Made by a program: the position numbers and the translations under genes
Origin: Pseudomonadota bacterium
GTDB lineage: Bacteria; Pseudomonadota; Gammaproteobacteria; Burkholderiales; Rhodocyclaceae
Reading direction: 5' to 3'
NCBI GenBank assembly: GCA_018262235.1
Contig: JAGTRY010000018.1
Coordinates: 1 to 45,556 of the forward strand
DNA: 45,556 nt
Part shown: positions 7,783-17,256 of the stretch, piece by piece
Numbering within the stretch: the stretch's first letter is position 1
Layout: each line of letters begins with the position of its first letter
Notes under the pieces: generated by a model
Told to the model about the DNA's origin: nothing
The model's input: the letters and a program-made list of their open reading frames with translations, nothing else
Databases searched by the model: none

Positions 7783-9192
7783 ATGGCGCTTGATCTGTTG
7801 ACCTGCGTGGTCCTGGCGGTTCTGGTCCTGGCGGTGCTGTGGTTGGGCTGGCGCCTGAAGCAGCAGGCGCTGCGTCAGCAGGAACAGGCCGATGCGCAGT
7901 TGCAGCGCATGGAAGTAGCCCTGTCAGGCGGGCATCGTGCCATGCTCAATGATCTGGCCGCGGGGCTGGATCGTCTGGGGGACCGCATGACGGCAACCCA
8001 GACCGACAGTGCTGAGCGTCAGCGTCTGCTGGTCGACACCGAGTTGCGCGCGACCCGTGCAGCCATGCAGGCCCTGCATCTGGCCATGCAGCAGCGGATT
8101 ACCGAGCAGGGTACGGCCACCGCCACACGCCTGACCGAGCTGGCCAGCACGCTGTTGCAGCGACAGGAATTGCTCAAGACCGAAATGCTCTCGCAAACGC
8201 TGGAGAAGCTTGCCGAAGCTGCGCGTTCGGATCGCGAACTGTTGCAGGACGGGCTGCGCAAGGCCGCCTTGCAGCAGGCTGAAACGACCGAAACCCTGAC
8301 CCGGACCATGAACGAGCGGCTCGATGCGATCACCGGGGTGGTCAATCAGCGTCTGGACGAAGGCTTCAAGAAAACCAACGAGACCTTCACGAACGTCATG
8401 GCGCGCTTGGCAACCATCGACGAAGCGCAAAAGAAGATCGGCGACCTGACGGTCAACGTGGTCAGCCTGCAGGAGCTGTTGGGTGACAAGAAGGCGCGCG
8501 GTGCTTTCGGCGAAGTCCAGCTTGAAGCGCTGGTGCAGAATGCATTGCCGCCGGATGCCTATGAATTCCAGTGCCAGCTGGCTTCCGGCGTGCGTGCCGA
8601 CTGCGTGCTCAAGCTGCCCGAGCCGACCGGCCGGGTGGCGGTGGATTCGAAGTTTCCGCTCGAAAATTATCACCGCATGTTTGATTCCACGCTTGGCGAG
8701 CTGGAGCGCAAGGCTGCGGCGAGCCTGTTCAAGCAGGACATCAAGCGCCATGTCGATGCGATTTCAGGCAAATACATCGTGGCAGGCGAGACCTCGGATG
8801 GTGCCGTCATGTTCGTGCCGGCCGAAGCCGTGTTTGCCGAGATTCACGCCTATCACCCCGATCTGGTGAGCTACGCGCAGAACAAGCGCGTATGGATCGT
8901 CTCGCCGACGACCCTGATGGCGGTGCTGAATACCGCGCGTGCGGTGCTCAAGGATGTGGAAACGCGCAAGCAGATTCACGTCATCAAGGATGCGCTGGGC
9001 AAGCTTTCCAAGGATTTCAGCCTGTTCGACGTGCGCATGAAGAAGCTGGCCGATCATATCCGCCAGGCCCATGAGGATGCGCAGGACGTTCATATCTCCA
9101 GCCGCAAGATCTCCAGTCACTTCGAGAAGATCGAGAAGGTGCAGCTGGAGGATGTCAGCAGTTTGCTGACGGCGCCGGACGACGCGCAGTAG
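7783..9192 (+). CDS. rmuC: DNA recombination protein RmuC
   Basis: 469 residues from the ATG at 7783, preceded by AGGAG seven bases upstream and overlapping the last base of the yaeQ TGA. Order: an N-terminal membrane helix (about residues 5-24, VVLAVLVLAVLWLGW), a long glutamine- and arginine-rich coiled coil (about 28-210), and the RmuC nuclease-like domain with VAVDSKFPLENYHRM at about residue 285, an AYHPDLVSYAQ segment, and VWIVSPTTLMAVLNT. RmuC family proteins limit DNA inversions at short repeats in E. coli and are predicted PD-(D/E)XK nucleases anchored to the membrane. Two adjacent genes (yaeQ, rmuC) thus both encode PD-(D/E)XK-type folds. The gene ends convergently with the MCP at 9273. 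Confidence 0.94.
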   Translation: MALDLLTCVVLAVLVLAVLWLGWRLKQQALRQQEQADAQLQRMEVALSGGHRAMLNDLAAGLDRLGDRMTATQTDSAERQRLLVDTELRATRAAMQALHLAMQQRITEQGTATATRLTELASTLLQRQELLKTEMLSQTLEKLAEAARSDRELLQDGLRKAALQQAETTETLTRTMNERLDAITGVVNQRLDEGFKKTNETFTNVMARLATIDEAQKKIGDLTVNVVSLQELLGDKKARGAFGEVQLEALVQNALPPDAYEFQCQLASGVRADCVLKLPEPTGRVAVDSKFPLENYHRMFDSTLGELERKAAASLFKQDIKRHVDAISGKYIVAGETSDGAVMFVPAEAVFAEIHAYHPDLVSYAQNKRVWIVSPTTLMAVLNTARAVLKDVETRKQIHVIKDALGKLSKDFSLFDVRMKKLADHIRQAHEDAQDVHISSRKISSHFEKIEKVQLEDVSSLLTAPDDAQ

Positions 9193-9235
9193 GCTGCGCG
9201 CTTTCCTGAACAGACGGCCCGTCTCCTGGGCCAGC

Positions 9236-9266
9236 GCGGCGGCGGCTCCGTGCAAGGCGCCGCCGC
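9236..9266. terminator. GC-rich stem-loop between convergent rmuC and MCP
   Basis: Arms 9236-9244 (GCGGCGGCG) and 9258-9266 (CGCCGCCGC) form a perfect 9-bp stem with a 13-base loop. It lies between the two stop codons and would form in transcripts from either side. There is no U tract, so it is a weak intrinsic terminator or a 3'-end protecting hairpin. Confidence 0.4.
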
Positions 9267-9272
9267 GTGAGC

Positions 9273-10910
9273 TTATACCGTAAAGCGGCTGGTCGCTGTC
9301 TGCAGGGATTGGGCCAGGCTTGCCAACTGGCGGGCGGTTTCGGCTGAGCCGGAGACTGCTGCGCTGGTTTCTTCAACCATTTGCGCGATGCGTTCAACCT
9401 GCTGGGCGATGCTGTTGCTGGCCAGACCTTGTTCGCGCGTGGCATCGGCCACTTCGCGGATGCGTCCGAGCGTGGCTTCGGCACCGGCACGCATCTCGCG
9501 CAGCGACTGTGCGGCCGCTTCAGTCGAAGCCACACCGGAACGGGCTTGTGGCACGGCGGATTGCATGACCTGTACGGCTTCCCGGGTTTCGCTCTGGATG
9601 GCTTCGACCATGCCACTGATCTCGGTCGTGGCCTGGGTGGTTCGTTCGGCCAGCTTGCGGACTTCATCGGCGACTACCGCAAAGCCACGGCCCTGTTCGC
9701 CGGCGCGTGCAGCCTCGATGGCGGCATTCAGGGCGAGGAGGTTGGTCTGGGCTGCAATCTCCTTGATGACACTGGCAATCGAACCGATTTCGTCGGTGCG
9801 TTTGACCAGCCCGCTGATACGGTCCCCGGCCTGGCTGACGGTGGTGGATATATCCGAAATCACGGTGACCGCGCTGGCGGCGCGTTGCTCGCCCTCGACG
9901 CCCAGTTCGCTGGCGCGTTGTGATTCGCTCTCGGTTTGGCGCGCGCTGTCTGCGATGTGATTGACGGCTACGGTCATTTCTTCGATGCCGGCGGCCATGG
10001 AGCTGGTGGCATCCGATTGCTGCATGGCGGCATCCGAAACCTGATGTGCGGTCTGCGCAACTTTGCCGGCGTTGTCGTTGAGCTGGAGCGAGGTGGCGTG
10101 GATGTCGCGGATCAGCACGCCAATCCCTGTCAGCATGCTCTTGAGCTGGGCCAGAACGCTGCGGGGATCCCCGTTGTCGTGGAAGTCGGTATTCAGATCG
10201 CCGTTGGCGGCGCGTTGCATGATGCTCTTCAGTTGTACCGGCTCTCCGCCGAGCTGTCGCACGATGCTGCGTGCGGTCAGCGCACCGATGCCTCCCGCCA
10301 GCAGGATGGCCAGCAGGGCGACCAGAGCGAAGCGTAGGGCTTCACGCTGCAATGCTGCATTCACGTCATCGACATAGACCCCGGTGCCGATGATCCACTG
10401 CCAGCCGGGTACGGCGGCAACATACGCCAGTTTCGGGAGGGCTTCGGTCTGCCCCGCACCACGGGGGAAGACATAGTTGATGTAACCGGAGCCAGGCCCT
10501 TTGGCAATGCTGACGAACTCATCCCAGAGTTTGAAGCCGGCCGCATCGGTTTTGCCCAGCATGTTGTGACCTTCGATCTTCTGGTTGCCCGCCACCATGA
10601 CGCCATTGCCATCGAAGTCGTAGATGAAGAAGTAGTCGCCATTGGCAAAACGCAGATTGATCAGGGCGTCCTTGGCTTGTTGCTGTGCTTCGGCGTGGGA
10701 CAGTTTTCCGGCCGTTTCCAGCTTCTGATAATTGCCGACGATGCCGTTGGCGACTTCCACCAGGTGCTTGATGCGTTCCTGATGCCCGGTCAGTATCGTG
10801 CTGCGGGATTCGATCAGGGCAAATGCGGTCAGCATGAGCAGGCCGATCAGGGCTGCAGCGATGACAAGCGTGAGGCGGGTTCTGACATGCAGGTTTTCCA
10901 GCGCAATCAT
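9273..10910 (-). CDS. Methyl-accepting chemotaxis protein with single Cache domain (paralogue A)
   Basis: 545 residues. The first membrane helix is at about 13-35; a periplasmic sCache-type domain spans about 36-190 ([17 protein letters not shown], then [16 protein letters not shown], typical of these sensors); the second helix is about 192-213. HAMP follows (about 214-266, with the [21 protein letters not shown] signature), then the MCP signalling domain with the [17 protein letters not shown] and [16 protein letters not shown] hairpin. It ends SRFTV, with no CheR-tethering pentapeptide. Ligands of sCache receptors are typically small carboxylates or similar, but cannot be read here. The next gene upstream (11067-12707) is a close paralogue in the same orientation; each has its own FliA-like promoter and the upstream copy has its own terminator. 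Confidence 0.95.
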   Translation of the reverse strand: MIALENLHVRTRLTLVIAAALIGLLMLTAFALIESRSTILTGHQERIKHLVEVANGIVGNYQKLETAGKLSHAEAQQQAKDALINLRFANGDYFFIYDFDGNGVMVAGNQKIEGHNMLGKTDAAGFKLWDEFVSIAKGPGSGYINYVFPRGAGQTEALPKLAYVAAVPGWQWIIGTGVYVDDVNAALQREALRFALVALLAILLAGGIGALTARSIVRQLGGEPVQLKSIMQRAANGDLNTDFHDNGDPRSVLAQLKSMLTGIGVLIRDIHATSLQLNDNAGKVAQTAHQVSDAAMQQSDATSSMAAGIEEMTVAVNHIADSARQTESESQRASELGVEGEQRAASAVTVISDISTTVSQAGDRISGLVKRTDEIGSIASVIKEIAAQTNLLALNAAIEAARAGEQGRGFAVVADEVRKLAERTTQATTEISGMVEAIQSETREAVQVMQSAVPQARSGVASTEAAAQSLREMRAGAEATLGRIREVADATREQGLASNSIAQQVERIAQMVEETSAAVSGSAETARQLASLAQSLQTATSRFTV

Positions 10911-10942
10911 TCTTTTCTCCAGATACGGACTGCCATTTCCCT

Positions 10943-10969
10943 TTTACGGGTGAGCGCAGAAGGACTTGA
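10943..10969 (-). promoter_or_regulatory. FliA (sigma-28)-like promoter of MCP paralogue A
   Basis: Minus strand: TCAAGTCC (10962-10969), 11-base spacer ending CTCA, CCCGTAAA (10943-10950). The -10 and the following AGGGAAATG are shared with the promoter of paralogue B. Confidence 0.65.
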
Positions 10970-11008
10970 ATGTCTGACTGGGCAGGTTGCGCGGGCGCTC
11001 GTGTCGCA

Positions 11009-11040
11009 AAAGCGACTCACGGCGCCCGATCCGTCGCTTT
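11009..11040 (-). terminator. Intrinsic terminator after MCP paralogue B
   Basis: Minus-strand RNA would pair AAAGCGAC (complement of 11033-11040) with GTCGCTTT (complement of 11009-11016), with extra ACGG/CCGT pairing inside, followed by a short T run. It lies between the stop of paralogue B and the promoter of paralogue A. Confidence 0.5.
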
Positions 11041-11066
11041 CTGCTGCCTTGCTGACGGCTTTCGGT

Positions 11067-12707
11067 TCAGACGCTGAAGCGGCTGACCGCGGCCTGCAGT
11101 GAGTTCGATAGGGTTTCGAGCTGGTGGGCCGTTTCGGCTGAGCTGGTCACAGCCAGACTGGTTTCTTCCACCATCCGGGCAATGCGTTCGACTTCCTGGG
11201 CGATGCTGTTGCTGGCCAGACCTTGTTCACGGGTTGCGTCAGCCACCTCCCGGATGCGCGCCAGGGTGCCTTCCGCGCTGACACGCATCTCGCGCAGAGA
11301 CAGCACGGCAGCATTGGTCGACGCCACGCCTGCCTGGGCCTGCGGTACGGCTGATTCCATGACGCGTACTGCATCGCGGGTTTCACTCTGGATGCCGGCA
11401 ACCATGCCGCTGATTTCCGCCGTGGCCAGGGTGGTGCGTTCGGCGAGTTTGCGGACCTCGTCGGCGACCACTGCAAAGCCGCGTCCCTGTTCGCCGGCAC
11501 GCGCCGCTTCGATGGCAGCATTCAGCGCCAGAAGATTGGTTTGTGCGGCAATTTCCTTGATCACCCCGGCAATCGAGCCGATTTCGTCGGTGCGTTTGAC
11601 CAGCCCACCGATGCGTTCACCTGCCTGGGTGACAGTGGTGGAAATTTCCGAAATCACCCCGACGGCGCTGGTGGCGCGTTGCTCGCCTTCGATGCCGAGT
11701 TCGGTGGCCCGCTGTGATTCGCTCTCGGTCTGGCGGGCACTATCGGCGATGTGATTGACCGCGACGGTCATCTCCTCGATGCCGGCGGCCATCGTACTGG
11801 TGGCTTCGGATTGATGGATGGCGGCGGCCGAGACCTTTTGCGAAGTCTGGGCAACCTGGCCGGCATTGGTGTTCAATTCGCCGGCCATGGTGTGGATGGT
11901 CCGGACCAGGCTCGACAGACCTTCCAGCATTTGCTGCAAGCGACGCAGCACGCTGTCCTGGCTGGAGGTTGAGGCGAGCTGCTGGCGCAGATCGCCATTG
12001 GCCGCCCGGCTCATGATCTCCATCAGATTGATGGGTTCAGCGCCGAGTTGCCGCACGATGCTGCGTGAAATGAGGGTTCCCGCCGCCAGCATCAATCCGA
12101 TGATCAGCAGGGCCAGCAGGCTGTAGCTGATGGCTTCGCGCTTGACACTGGCGGAGACATCATCGACATACACCCCGGTGCACACCAGCCATTCCCAAGG
12201 GGCGAAGGCTTTCACGTAAGAGAGCTTGGGGATCGGGGTCTTGTCATTGCCGGGGCGGACGTAGACGTATTCCGAAAAGCCTTCCCCTTTGGTGATGCCG
12301 GTCTGGACCATTTCGTCACGGAAGAGCTTGCCTTGAGCATCAGGCTTGCCCAGCTGGAGTTTGCCTTCCAGTGAGGGGTCGGTGCCGTGGGCCACCATGA
12401 AACCCTTGTAGTCGTAGACGAAGAAGTAGTCATCGCTACCGAAACGCAATGCCCGCAAGGCTTCCTTGGCCTTGGTCTGGGCTTCTTCGCGCGAGAGCTT
12501 GCCGCTGGCTTCCTGCTTCTGGAAATGATCGACCAGACTGACGGCGGAACTGACCAAGTGCTGGATACGTTCGCGGTGACGATCCATGGCGCTTTGTTCC
12601 ACGCCGATCACGACGAGAATCGTGAACACGATAAATCCCATCAGTGCGATGGCTGTCAGCAGCGACAGGCGGGCGTTGACCCTCAAACGACTTAACAATT
12701 CGAACAT
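11067..12707 (-). CDS. Methyl-accepting chemotaxis protein with single Cache domain (paralogue B)
   Basis: 546 residues, co-linear with the receptor at 9273-10910: membrane helix about 13-35, sCache periplasmic domain ([33 protein letters not shown]), second helix about 192-213, HAMP with [21 protein letters not shown], and an almost identical signalling domain. The C-terminus is SRFSV, again with no tethering pentapeptide. The cytoplasmic halves are far more alike than the sensory halves, as expected for a duplicated receptor that diverged in ligand. It lies first in the tandem pair, with a FliA-like promoter at 12788-12814 and a terminator after the stop, so the two copies are probably separate transcription units. 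Confidence 0.95.
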   Translation of the reverse strand: MFELLSRLRVNARLSLLTAIALMGFIVFTILVVIGVEQSAMDRHRERIQHLVSSAVSLVDHFQKQEASGKLSREEAQTKAKEALRALRFGSDDYFFVYDYKGFMVAHGTDPSLEGKLQLGKPDAQGKLFRDEMVQTGITKGEGFSEYVYVRPGNDKTPIPKLSYVKAFAPWEWLVCTGVYVDDVSASVKREAISYSLLALLIIGLMLAAGTLISRSIVRQLGAEPINLMEIMSRAANGDLRQQLASTSSQDSVLRRLQQMLEGLSSLVRTIHTMAGELNTNAGQVAQTSQKVSAAAIHQSEATSTMAAGIEEMTVAVNHIADSARQTESESQRATELGIEGEQRATSAVGVISEISTTVTQAGERIGGLVKRTDEIGSIAGVIKEIAAQTNLLALNAAIEAARAGEQGRGFAVVADEVRKLAERTTLATAEISGMVAGIQSETRDAVRVMESAVPQAQAGVASTNAAVLSLREMRVSAEGTLARIREVADATREQGLASNSIAQEVERIARMVEETSLAVTSSAETAHQLETLSNSLQAAVSRFSV

Positions 12708-12787
12708 TTTCTTTTCCCTGGAAACGTCTCGTGCCTGGCAGCAAAGAGACTGACCAGCCCATGGCTCCCACCGGGAAGCATTTCCCT

Positions 12788-12814
12788 ATAACGGGTGAGG
12801 GATTATGTTCTTGA
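12788..12814 (-). promoter_or_regulatory. FliA (sigma-28)-like promoter of MCP paralogue B
   Basis: Minus strand: TCAAGAAC (12807-12814), 11-base spacer ending CTCA, CCCGTTAT (12788-12795). Matches the element before paralogue A in spacing and in flanking AGGGAAATG. Confidence 0.65.
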
Positions 12815-12895
12815 GGGAAATCGTCTGCGCCGCCAGCCAACCTAGCCTGGGATGGCGTGTTTTGAGGGCGGGGAAGTTTGGCGTGTAGTGCCGTT

Positions 12896-13906
12896 TCAGC
12901 GGGCCCGGACGCGCAGGGCCAGTTGCAGGAACTCGTCCCAGACATCGCCTTGTCCAAGCCCTTTGGCGAGCCGGTCGATGCGCGCGGCATGCATCAGGGC
13001 AGCCCGCAGGCCGCCGCTTTTCAGGCGCTGGACCGCACGCCTGATCAGGTTCTGGCGCGGGCCGAACACGCGTTCCGCTTTCAGGGCCGCGTCCACACTC
13101 TGGCCGGCATCCATCGCGGCGCGCACATTGGCCAGGGCGCGGATCTCGTTGGCCATGGTCCACAGCACCAGCGGGGTGGCCGCGCCTTCGCCCTTGAGGC
13201 CTTCGAGCAGGCGTGCGCAACGCGGTGCATCGCCTTCGAGCAGGGCAATCCTCAATTTTTCGGTGTCGTAGCGCGCCACATGGAGCACGGCGTCTTCAAC
13301 CTGTTCGAGCGTCAGGGCTCCCGGCTCGTACAGCAGGCCCAGCTTCTGGATTTCCTGATGGGCTGCGAGCAGATTGCCTTCGATATGGCAGGCGATGAAT
13401 TCCAGCGCTTCGCGCGGCGCTGTCTGTTGCTGACGCGCCAGCCGTCCGGCAATCCATTGCGGCAGCTGGGCAAGCTCTGGCGCATTGCATTCGATCATCA
13501 CGCCGGCTTCGGCCAGAGCGAGGAACCAGACCGTCTTGCGCGTGGCCCAGTCGAGCTGGGGCAGGGTGATCAGGGTGACGTCCGGGGCATGCGGATCCAG
13601 CTCGCGCGCCAGGCGGGTCAGAGCTTCGCCGCCTTGTTTGCCGGGCTTGCCATTGGGAATGCGCAAATCCATGAGCTTGCGCTCGCCGAACAGCGACAGA
13701 TTGCCTGCAGACAAACCGAATTCGTCCCACTTGAAATACTGGTGGGTGACCTGCACCTCGCGTTCGTTCACGCCATGGGCACGGGCTGCCGCACGGATGC
13801 TGTCAGCGGCTTCGAGCACCAGCAGCGGCTCGTCGCCATGCAATACGTAGAGCGGCGCCAGTTCGCGTTGCAGATGCGTGGCAAGCTGCTCGGGACGCAG
13901 ACTCAT
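12896..13906 (-). CDS. holA: DNA polymerase III delta subunit
   Basis: 336 residues, normal length for HolA, the subunit of the clamp loader that opens the beta clamp. Family landmarks are the N-terminal LYVLHGDEPLLVLEAADSIR, the SLFGERKLMDLRI segment, LITLPQLDWATRKTVW, a central IEGNLLAAHQEIQKLGLLY, and the C-terminal helical collar with LVLWTMANEIRAL and RVFGPRQNLIRRAVQRL. Its ATG overlaps the lptE stop (ATGA arrangement at 13903-13906), the standard coupling in leuS-lptE-holA operons of beta- and gammaproteobacteria. No terminator is obvious between the stop and the MCP promoter at 12788. Confidence 0.96.
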   Translation of the reverse strand: MSLRPEQLATHLQRELAPLYVLHGDEPLLVLEAADSIRAAARAHGVNEREVQVTHQYFKWDEFGLSAGNLSLFGERKLMDLRIPNGKPGKQGGEALTRLARELDPHAPDVTLITLPQLDWATRKTVWFLALAEAGVMIECNAPELAQLPQWIAGRLARQQQTAPREALEFIACHIEGNLLAAHQEIQKLGLLYEPGALTLEQVEDAVLHVARYDTEKLRIALLEGDAPRCARLLEGLKGEGAATPLVLWTMANEIRALANVRAAMDAGQSVDAALKAERVFGPRQNLIRRAVQRLKSGGLRAALMHAARIDRLAKGLGQGDVWDEFLQLALRVRAR

Positions 13907-14394
13907 GGCGTAGCGGGTTTGGTCGCGGCCAGACGGCGCATCAATTGCTGGACCAGATCGCTTTCCATATCGCGATACAGCAGGGCTTCTTCCTGCTCTT
14001 TGGCGAGTTCCTGGCCGGTGGCGAAGCTGACTGTCCGGTAGATATAGATCAGGTTGAGCGGCATCACTTCATGGCCTTGCTTGTCGATCAGGCGGAAGCT
14101 GAAGTACTGGCGCAATTCGTATTCCCGTACCGTCCCCGTTGAGGAGAGGGACAGGATGTGTTTTTCTTTCGAGTCACGCACGACCACCAGGCGTACGTCG
14201 GCGTCCTCTGCCTTGCTCACCACCTGGGTACTGCCGCTGGTGGCAACCTGGCGCTTGATGGCTGCGGCCAGATCCGAATACGGGTTCATCTCCAGATAGA
14301 GCTTGGCAAATGGCAGCGGTTGCGGACCGCGCAGATGAAAGCCACAGGCGGTAAGCGAGATCAGCAGAGCTGCGATGAGGAGTCGGCGGAGCAT
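13903..14394 (-). CDS. lptE: LPS assembly lipoprotein LptE
   Basis: 163 residues. It begins with a lipoprotein signal peptide (MLRRLLIAALLISLTACGFHL) with a lipobox LTAC, so Cys17 would be lipidated and the protein placed at the outer membrane. The segment CGFHLRGPQPLPFAKLYLEM and the C-terminal ALLYRDMESDLVQQLMRRL are typical of LptE. With LptD it forms the translocon that inserts lipopolysaccharide in the outer leaflet. It sits between leuS and holA; a REP-like inverted pair separates it from leuS, which may weaken read-through or shield the 3' end of leuS mRNA. Confidence 0.95.
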   Translation of the reverse strand: MLRRLLIAALLISLTACGFHLRGPQPLPFAKLYLEMNPYSDLAAAIKRQVATSGSTQVVSKAEDADVRLVVVRDSKEKHILSLSSTGTVREYELRQYFSFRLIDKQGHEVMPLNLIYIYRTVSFATGQELAKEQEEALLYRDMESDLVQQLMRRLAATKPATP

Positions 14395-14416
14395 TTTTTT
14401 CCTTCGGAAAAAGTGC

Positions 14417-14493
14417 GTAGCCCGGACGAGGCGTAGCCGTCATCCGGGGTTACTGTGGTCATTCCCGGATGGCGCTGCGCTTATCCGGGCTAC
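14417..14493. repeat. REP-like inverted repeat pair (BIME-like) between leuS and lptE
   Basis: Two REP-type units face each other. Unit 1 begins GTAGCCCGGA at 14417 and closes with TCCGGG at 14443-14448. Unit 2 is its inverted relative, from CCCGGA at 14464-14469 to TCCGGGCTAC ending near 14493. Each unit folds into its own hairpin with the GTAG/CTAC tips at the outside, as REP/BIME elements do. Unit arms match except for the inner bases. Such elements in proteobacterial genomes are mobilised by RAYT transposases and can affect mRNA stability. No transposase is in the window. Confidence 0.75.
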
Positions 14494-14495
14494 GT

Positions 14496-17147
14496 TCATA
14501 CAACAATATTAACAAGCCGGCCCGGCACCACGATGACTTTCTTCGCAGGCTTGCCGTCCATGAACTTCTGTGCAGCGTCTGTGGCAATCGCCAGGGCTTC
14601 GATGGCCTTGTTGTCGGCACCGGCCGGCACCTTCACCGAGCCGCGCGTCTTGCCCAGCACTTGCAGGACGAGTTCGATCTCGTCCTGCACCAGCGCGGCT
14701 TCGAGCGGCTCCGGCCAGGGCGCCGACAGAATGTCATCGCCATAGCCGAGATCGGCCCACAGCGTGTGGGTGATGTGCGGGGTGATGGGCGAGAGCACGC
14801 GCAGCAGGATGCCGAAACATTCTTCGATGACCTCGGCAGCAATGCCAGTGTCGCGTGGTGCTTTCTCCAGCGCGTTGAGCATCTTCATGCACGAGGAGGC
14901 TACGGTGTTGAACTGCTGCTTGCCCAGGTCGTAATTGGCCTGCTTGAGCAGCAGATGGATCTCGCGGCGCAGCGCAGCGAGATTATCCGGCAGCTTGTCG
15001 GCATTGAGCTTGCGCTGGCCCGGGAGCTGCGGCTGGATCTGGCTGGCGAAGAGGTGACCGAACGCCCACACGCGTTTCAGGAAGCGGTAGCTGCCTTCGA
15101 TGCCCGCATCGGACCACTCGAGCGTCTGCTCGGGCGGCGCGGTGAACATCATGAAGAAGCGCGAGGTGTCGGCGCCGTATTGCTCGATCATCGCATTCGG
15201 GTCGACGCCGTTGCGCTTGCTCTTGGACATCGTGCCGTAGCCACCGTAGTCGACGGGGTTGCCGTCGCGGATCGCGGTGGCACCGGTGACGCGGCCGGCT
15301 TCGTCCTTCTGCAGCGTGACTTCTTCAGGTGCAAACCATTCGATGCCGGTCTTGTCCGAGCGGCGCGAGAACAGGTGGTTGAGCACCATGCCTTGGGTGA
15401 GCAGGCGCTTGAAAGGCTCGCGGTAATTCACGAGTTTCAGGTCGCCCATCACCTTGGTCCAGAAGCGCGAGTAGAGCAGGTGAAGAATCGCGTGCTCGAT
15501 GCCGCCGATGTACTGGTCGACCGGCAGCCAGTAATTGACGCGCTCATCGACCATGGCGGCATCGTTGCCCGGTGTGGCAAAGCGCGCGTAGTACCAGGAC
15601 GAATCGACGAAGGTGTCCATGGTGTCCGTCTCGCGACGTGCCGGCTTGCCGCATTGGGGGCAGGCGCAGTTGAGGAAGTCCGGACGCTTGTGCAGCGGGT
15701 TGCCGGAGCCATCCGGCACGCAGTCTTCGGGCAGCACGACGGGCAGTTGGTCGTCGGGCACCGGCACCGAGCCGCAGTCATCGCAGTGGATGATGGGGAT
15801 GGGGCAGCCCCAGTAGCGCTGGCGAGAAATGCCCCAGTCGCGCAGGCGCCACTGGATCTTTTTCTCGCCGATGTTTTTCGCAGTGAGGTCGGCAGCGATT
15901 GCTTCAACCGCTGCTTCGTAGCCGAGACCATCGTATTTGCCGGAGTTGAGACACTGGCCGTTCTTGCTGCCGTACCACTCTTCCCAAGCATCGGTAGAGT
16001 AGGTTTTGCCCTCCAGGCCGACGACCTGGATGATCGGCAGACTGTATTTCTTCGCGAAGGCGAAATCGCGCTCGTCATGCGAGGGTACGCCCATCACCGC
16101 ACCATCGCCGTATGACATCAACACGTAGTTGCCGACCCACACTTCGACCTGCTCACCCGTGAGCGGGTGGGTGACGAAGAGGCCGGTGGGCAAGCCTTCC
16201 TTCTCCATGGTCGCCATGTCGGCTTCCATGACTGAACCGTGCTTGCACTTCTCGATGAAGGCGGCGAGCGCGGGATTGTTCTTCGCGGCATGCGTGGCGA
16301 GCGGGTGCTCGGCGGCGACGGCGCAGAAGGTGACACCCATGATGGTGTCGGCACGCGTGGTGAACACCCACAGCTTGCCTTCATTGATCAGCGCGCCGGT
16401 TTCGTCCTTGATCTCGTGCGGGAAGGCGAAGCGCACGCCGGTGCTCTTGCCGATCCAGTTGGCCTGCATGAGCTTGACGCGTTCGGGCCAGTCGCCCAGC
16501 GTGTCGAGGTCGTTCAGGAGTTCGTTGGCGTATTGCGTGATGGCGAGGTAGTAGCCGGGGATCTCGCGCTTTTCGACCACCGCGCCGGTGCGCCAGCCAC
16601 GACCGTCAATGACCTGTTCGTTGGCGAGCACGGTCTGGTCGACCGGGTCCCAGTTCACGACTTGCGTCTTCTTGTAGGCGATGCCTTTTTCGAGCATGCG
16701 CAGGAACAGCCACTGGTTCCACTTGTAGTACTCGGGCTTGCAGGTGGCGAGCTCGCGGCTCCAGTCAATCGCGAAACCCAGCGACTTCAACTGGCCCTTC
16801 ATGTATTCGATGTTGTCGTAGGTCCACTTGGCGGGCGGCACCTTGTTGGCAATCGCCGCGTTCTCGGCGGGCAGGCCGAAGGCGTCCCAGCCCATCGGCT
16901 GCATGACGTTGTAGCCACGCATCTTGTGGAAGCGCGTCAGCACATCGCCGATGGTGTAGTTGCGCACATGGCCCATGTGCAGCTTGCCCGAGGGGTAGGG
17001 GAACATCGACAGGCAGTAGTACTTTGGCCTGGTCGTATCTTCGACGGCCTTGAACGCGGCAGTGCGTTCCCAGAAGGCCTGGGCGGTTTTTTCGGTGGCG
17101 GTGTGGTTGTACTGGGGGTTGAGTTTTTCCTGCGAGGGCGACGACAT
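14496..17147 (-). CDS. leuS: Leucyl-tRNA synthetase
   Basis: 883 residues from the ATG at 17147 ([14 protein letters not shown]). The frame extends to an ATG at 17192, but a promoter -10 lies on that codon and the first 15 residues have no family similarity. Class I signatures: HMGH at 57-60 in [17 protein letters not shown] and [12 protein letters not shown] with the KMSKS-type loop at 639-643. The editing domain (CP1) is present between them ([20 protein letters not shown]). It charges tRNA-Leu with leucine. The gene leads the operon leuS > lptE > holA. Confidence 0.97.
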   Translation of the reverse strand: MSSPSQEKLNPQYNHTATEKTAQAFWERTAAFKAVEDTTRPKYYCLSMFPYPSGKLHMGHVRNYTIGDVLTRFHKMRGYNVMQPMGWDAFGLPAENAAIANKVPPAKWTYDNIEYMKGQLKSLGFAIDWSRELATCKPEYYKWNQWLFLRMLEKGIAYKKTQVVNWDPVDQTVLANEQVIDGRGWRTGAVVEKREIPGYYLAITQYANELLNDLDTLGDWPERVKLMQANWIGKSTGVRFAFPHEIKDETGALINEGKLWVFTTRADTIMGVTFCAVAAEHPLATHAAKNNPALAAFIEKCKHGSVMEADMATMEKEGLPTGLFVTHPLTGEQVEVWVGNYVLMSYGDGAVMGVPSHDERDFAFAKKYSLPIIQVVGLEGKTYSTDAWEEWYGSKNGQCLNSGKYDGLGYEAAVEAIAADLTAKNIGEKKIQWRLRDWGISRQRYWGCPIPIIHCDDCGSVPVPDDQLPVVLPEDCVPDGSGNPLHKRPDFLNCACPQCGKPARRETDTMDTFVDSSWYYARFATPGNDAAMVDERVNYWLPVDQYIGGIEHAILHLLYSRFWTKVMGDLKLVNYREPFKRLLTQGMVLNHLFSRRSDKTGIEWFAPEEVTLQKDEAGRVTGATAIRDGNPVDYGGYGTMSKSKRNGVDPNAMIEQYGADTSRFFMMFTAPPEQTLEWSDAGIEGSYRFLKRVWAFGHLFASQIQPQLPGQRKLNADKLPDNLAALRREIHLLLKQANYDLGKQQFNTVASSCMKMLNALEKAPRDTGIAAEVIEECFGILLRVLSPITPHITHTLWADLGYGDDILSAPWPEPLEAALVQDEIELVLQVLGKTRGSVKVPAGADNKAIEALAIATDAAQKFMDGKPAKKVIVVPGRLVNIVV

Positions 17148-17190
17148 GGCGGATCCGGTTGGCAAGGGTTGGCATTTGCGCGAATTCGCC

Positions 17191-17199
17191 ATTTTAGCA
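17191..17199 (-). promoter_or_regulatory. Extended -10 promoter of leuS
   Basis: Minus-strand TGCTAAAAT (TG-n-TAAAAT extended -10). Transcription would start about 35-40 bases before the leuS ATG at 17147. The -35 is poor, as tolerated with an extended -10. Confidence 0.5.
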
Positions 17200-17256
17200 G
17201 GCTAGGGGGCTGACAGGCGCTTCGTGCGGGTCTGTCATGCCAGCGTGCTTGAGCGA

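Noticed and set aside
14469-16115. 548-codon plus-strand open frame opposite leuS
   Set aside because: Antisense shadow of leuS; no ribosome-binding site and no family signature.
17148-17192. Upstream ATG of leuS at 17192
   Set aside because: It lies on an extended -10 promoter element and has no Shine-Dalgarno sequence; the ATG at 17147 fits better.
17148-17256. Frameshifted kinase domain after the PAS-only protein
   Set aside because: All frames between the stop at 17257 and leuS were read; no HisKA or ATPase motif appears and the space is too short.
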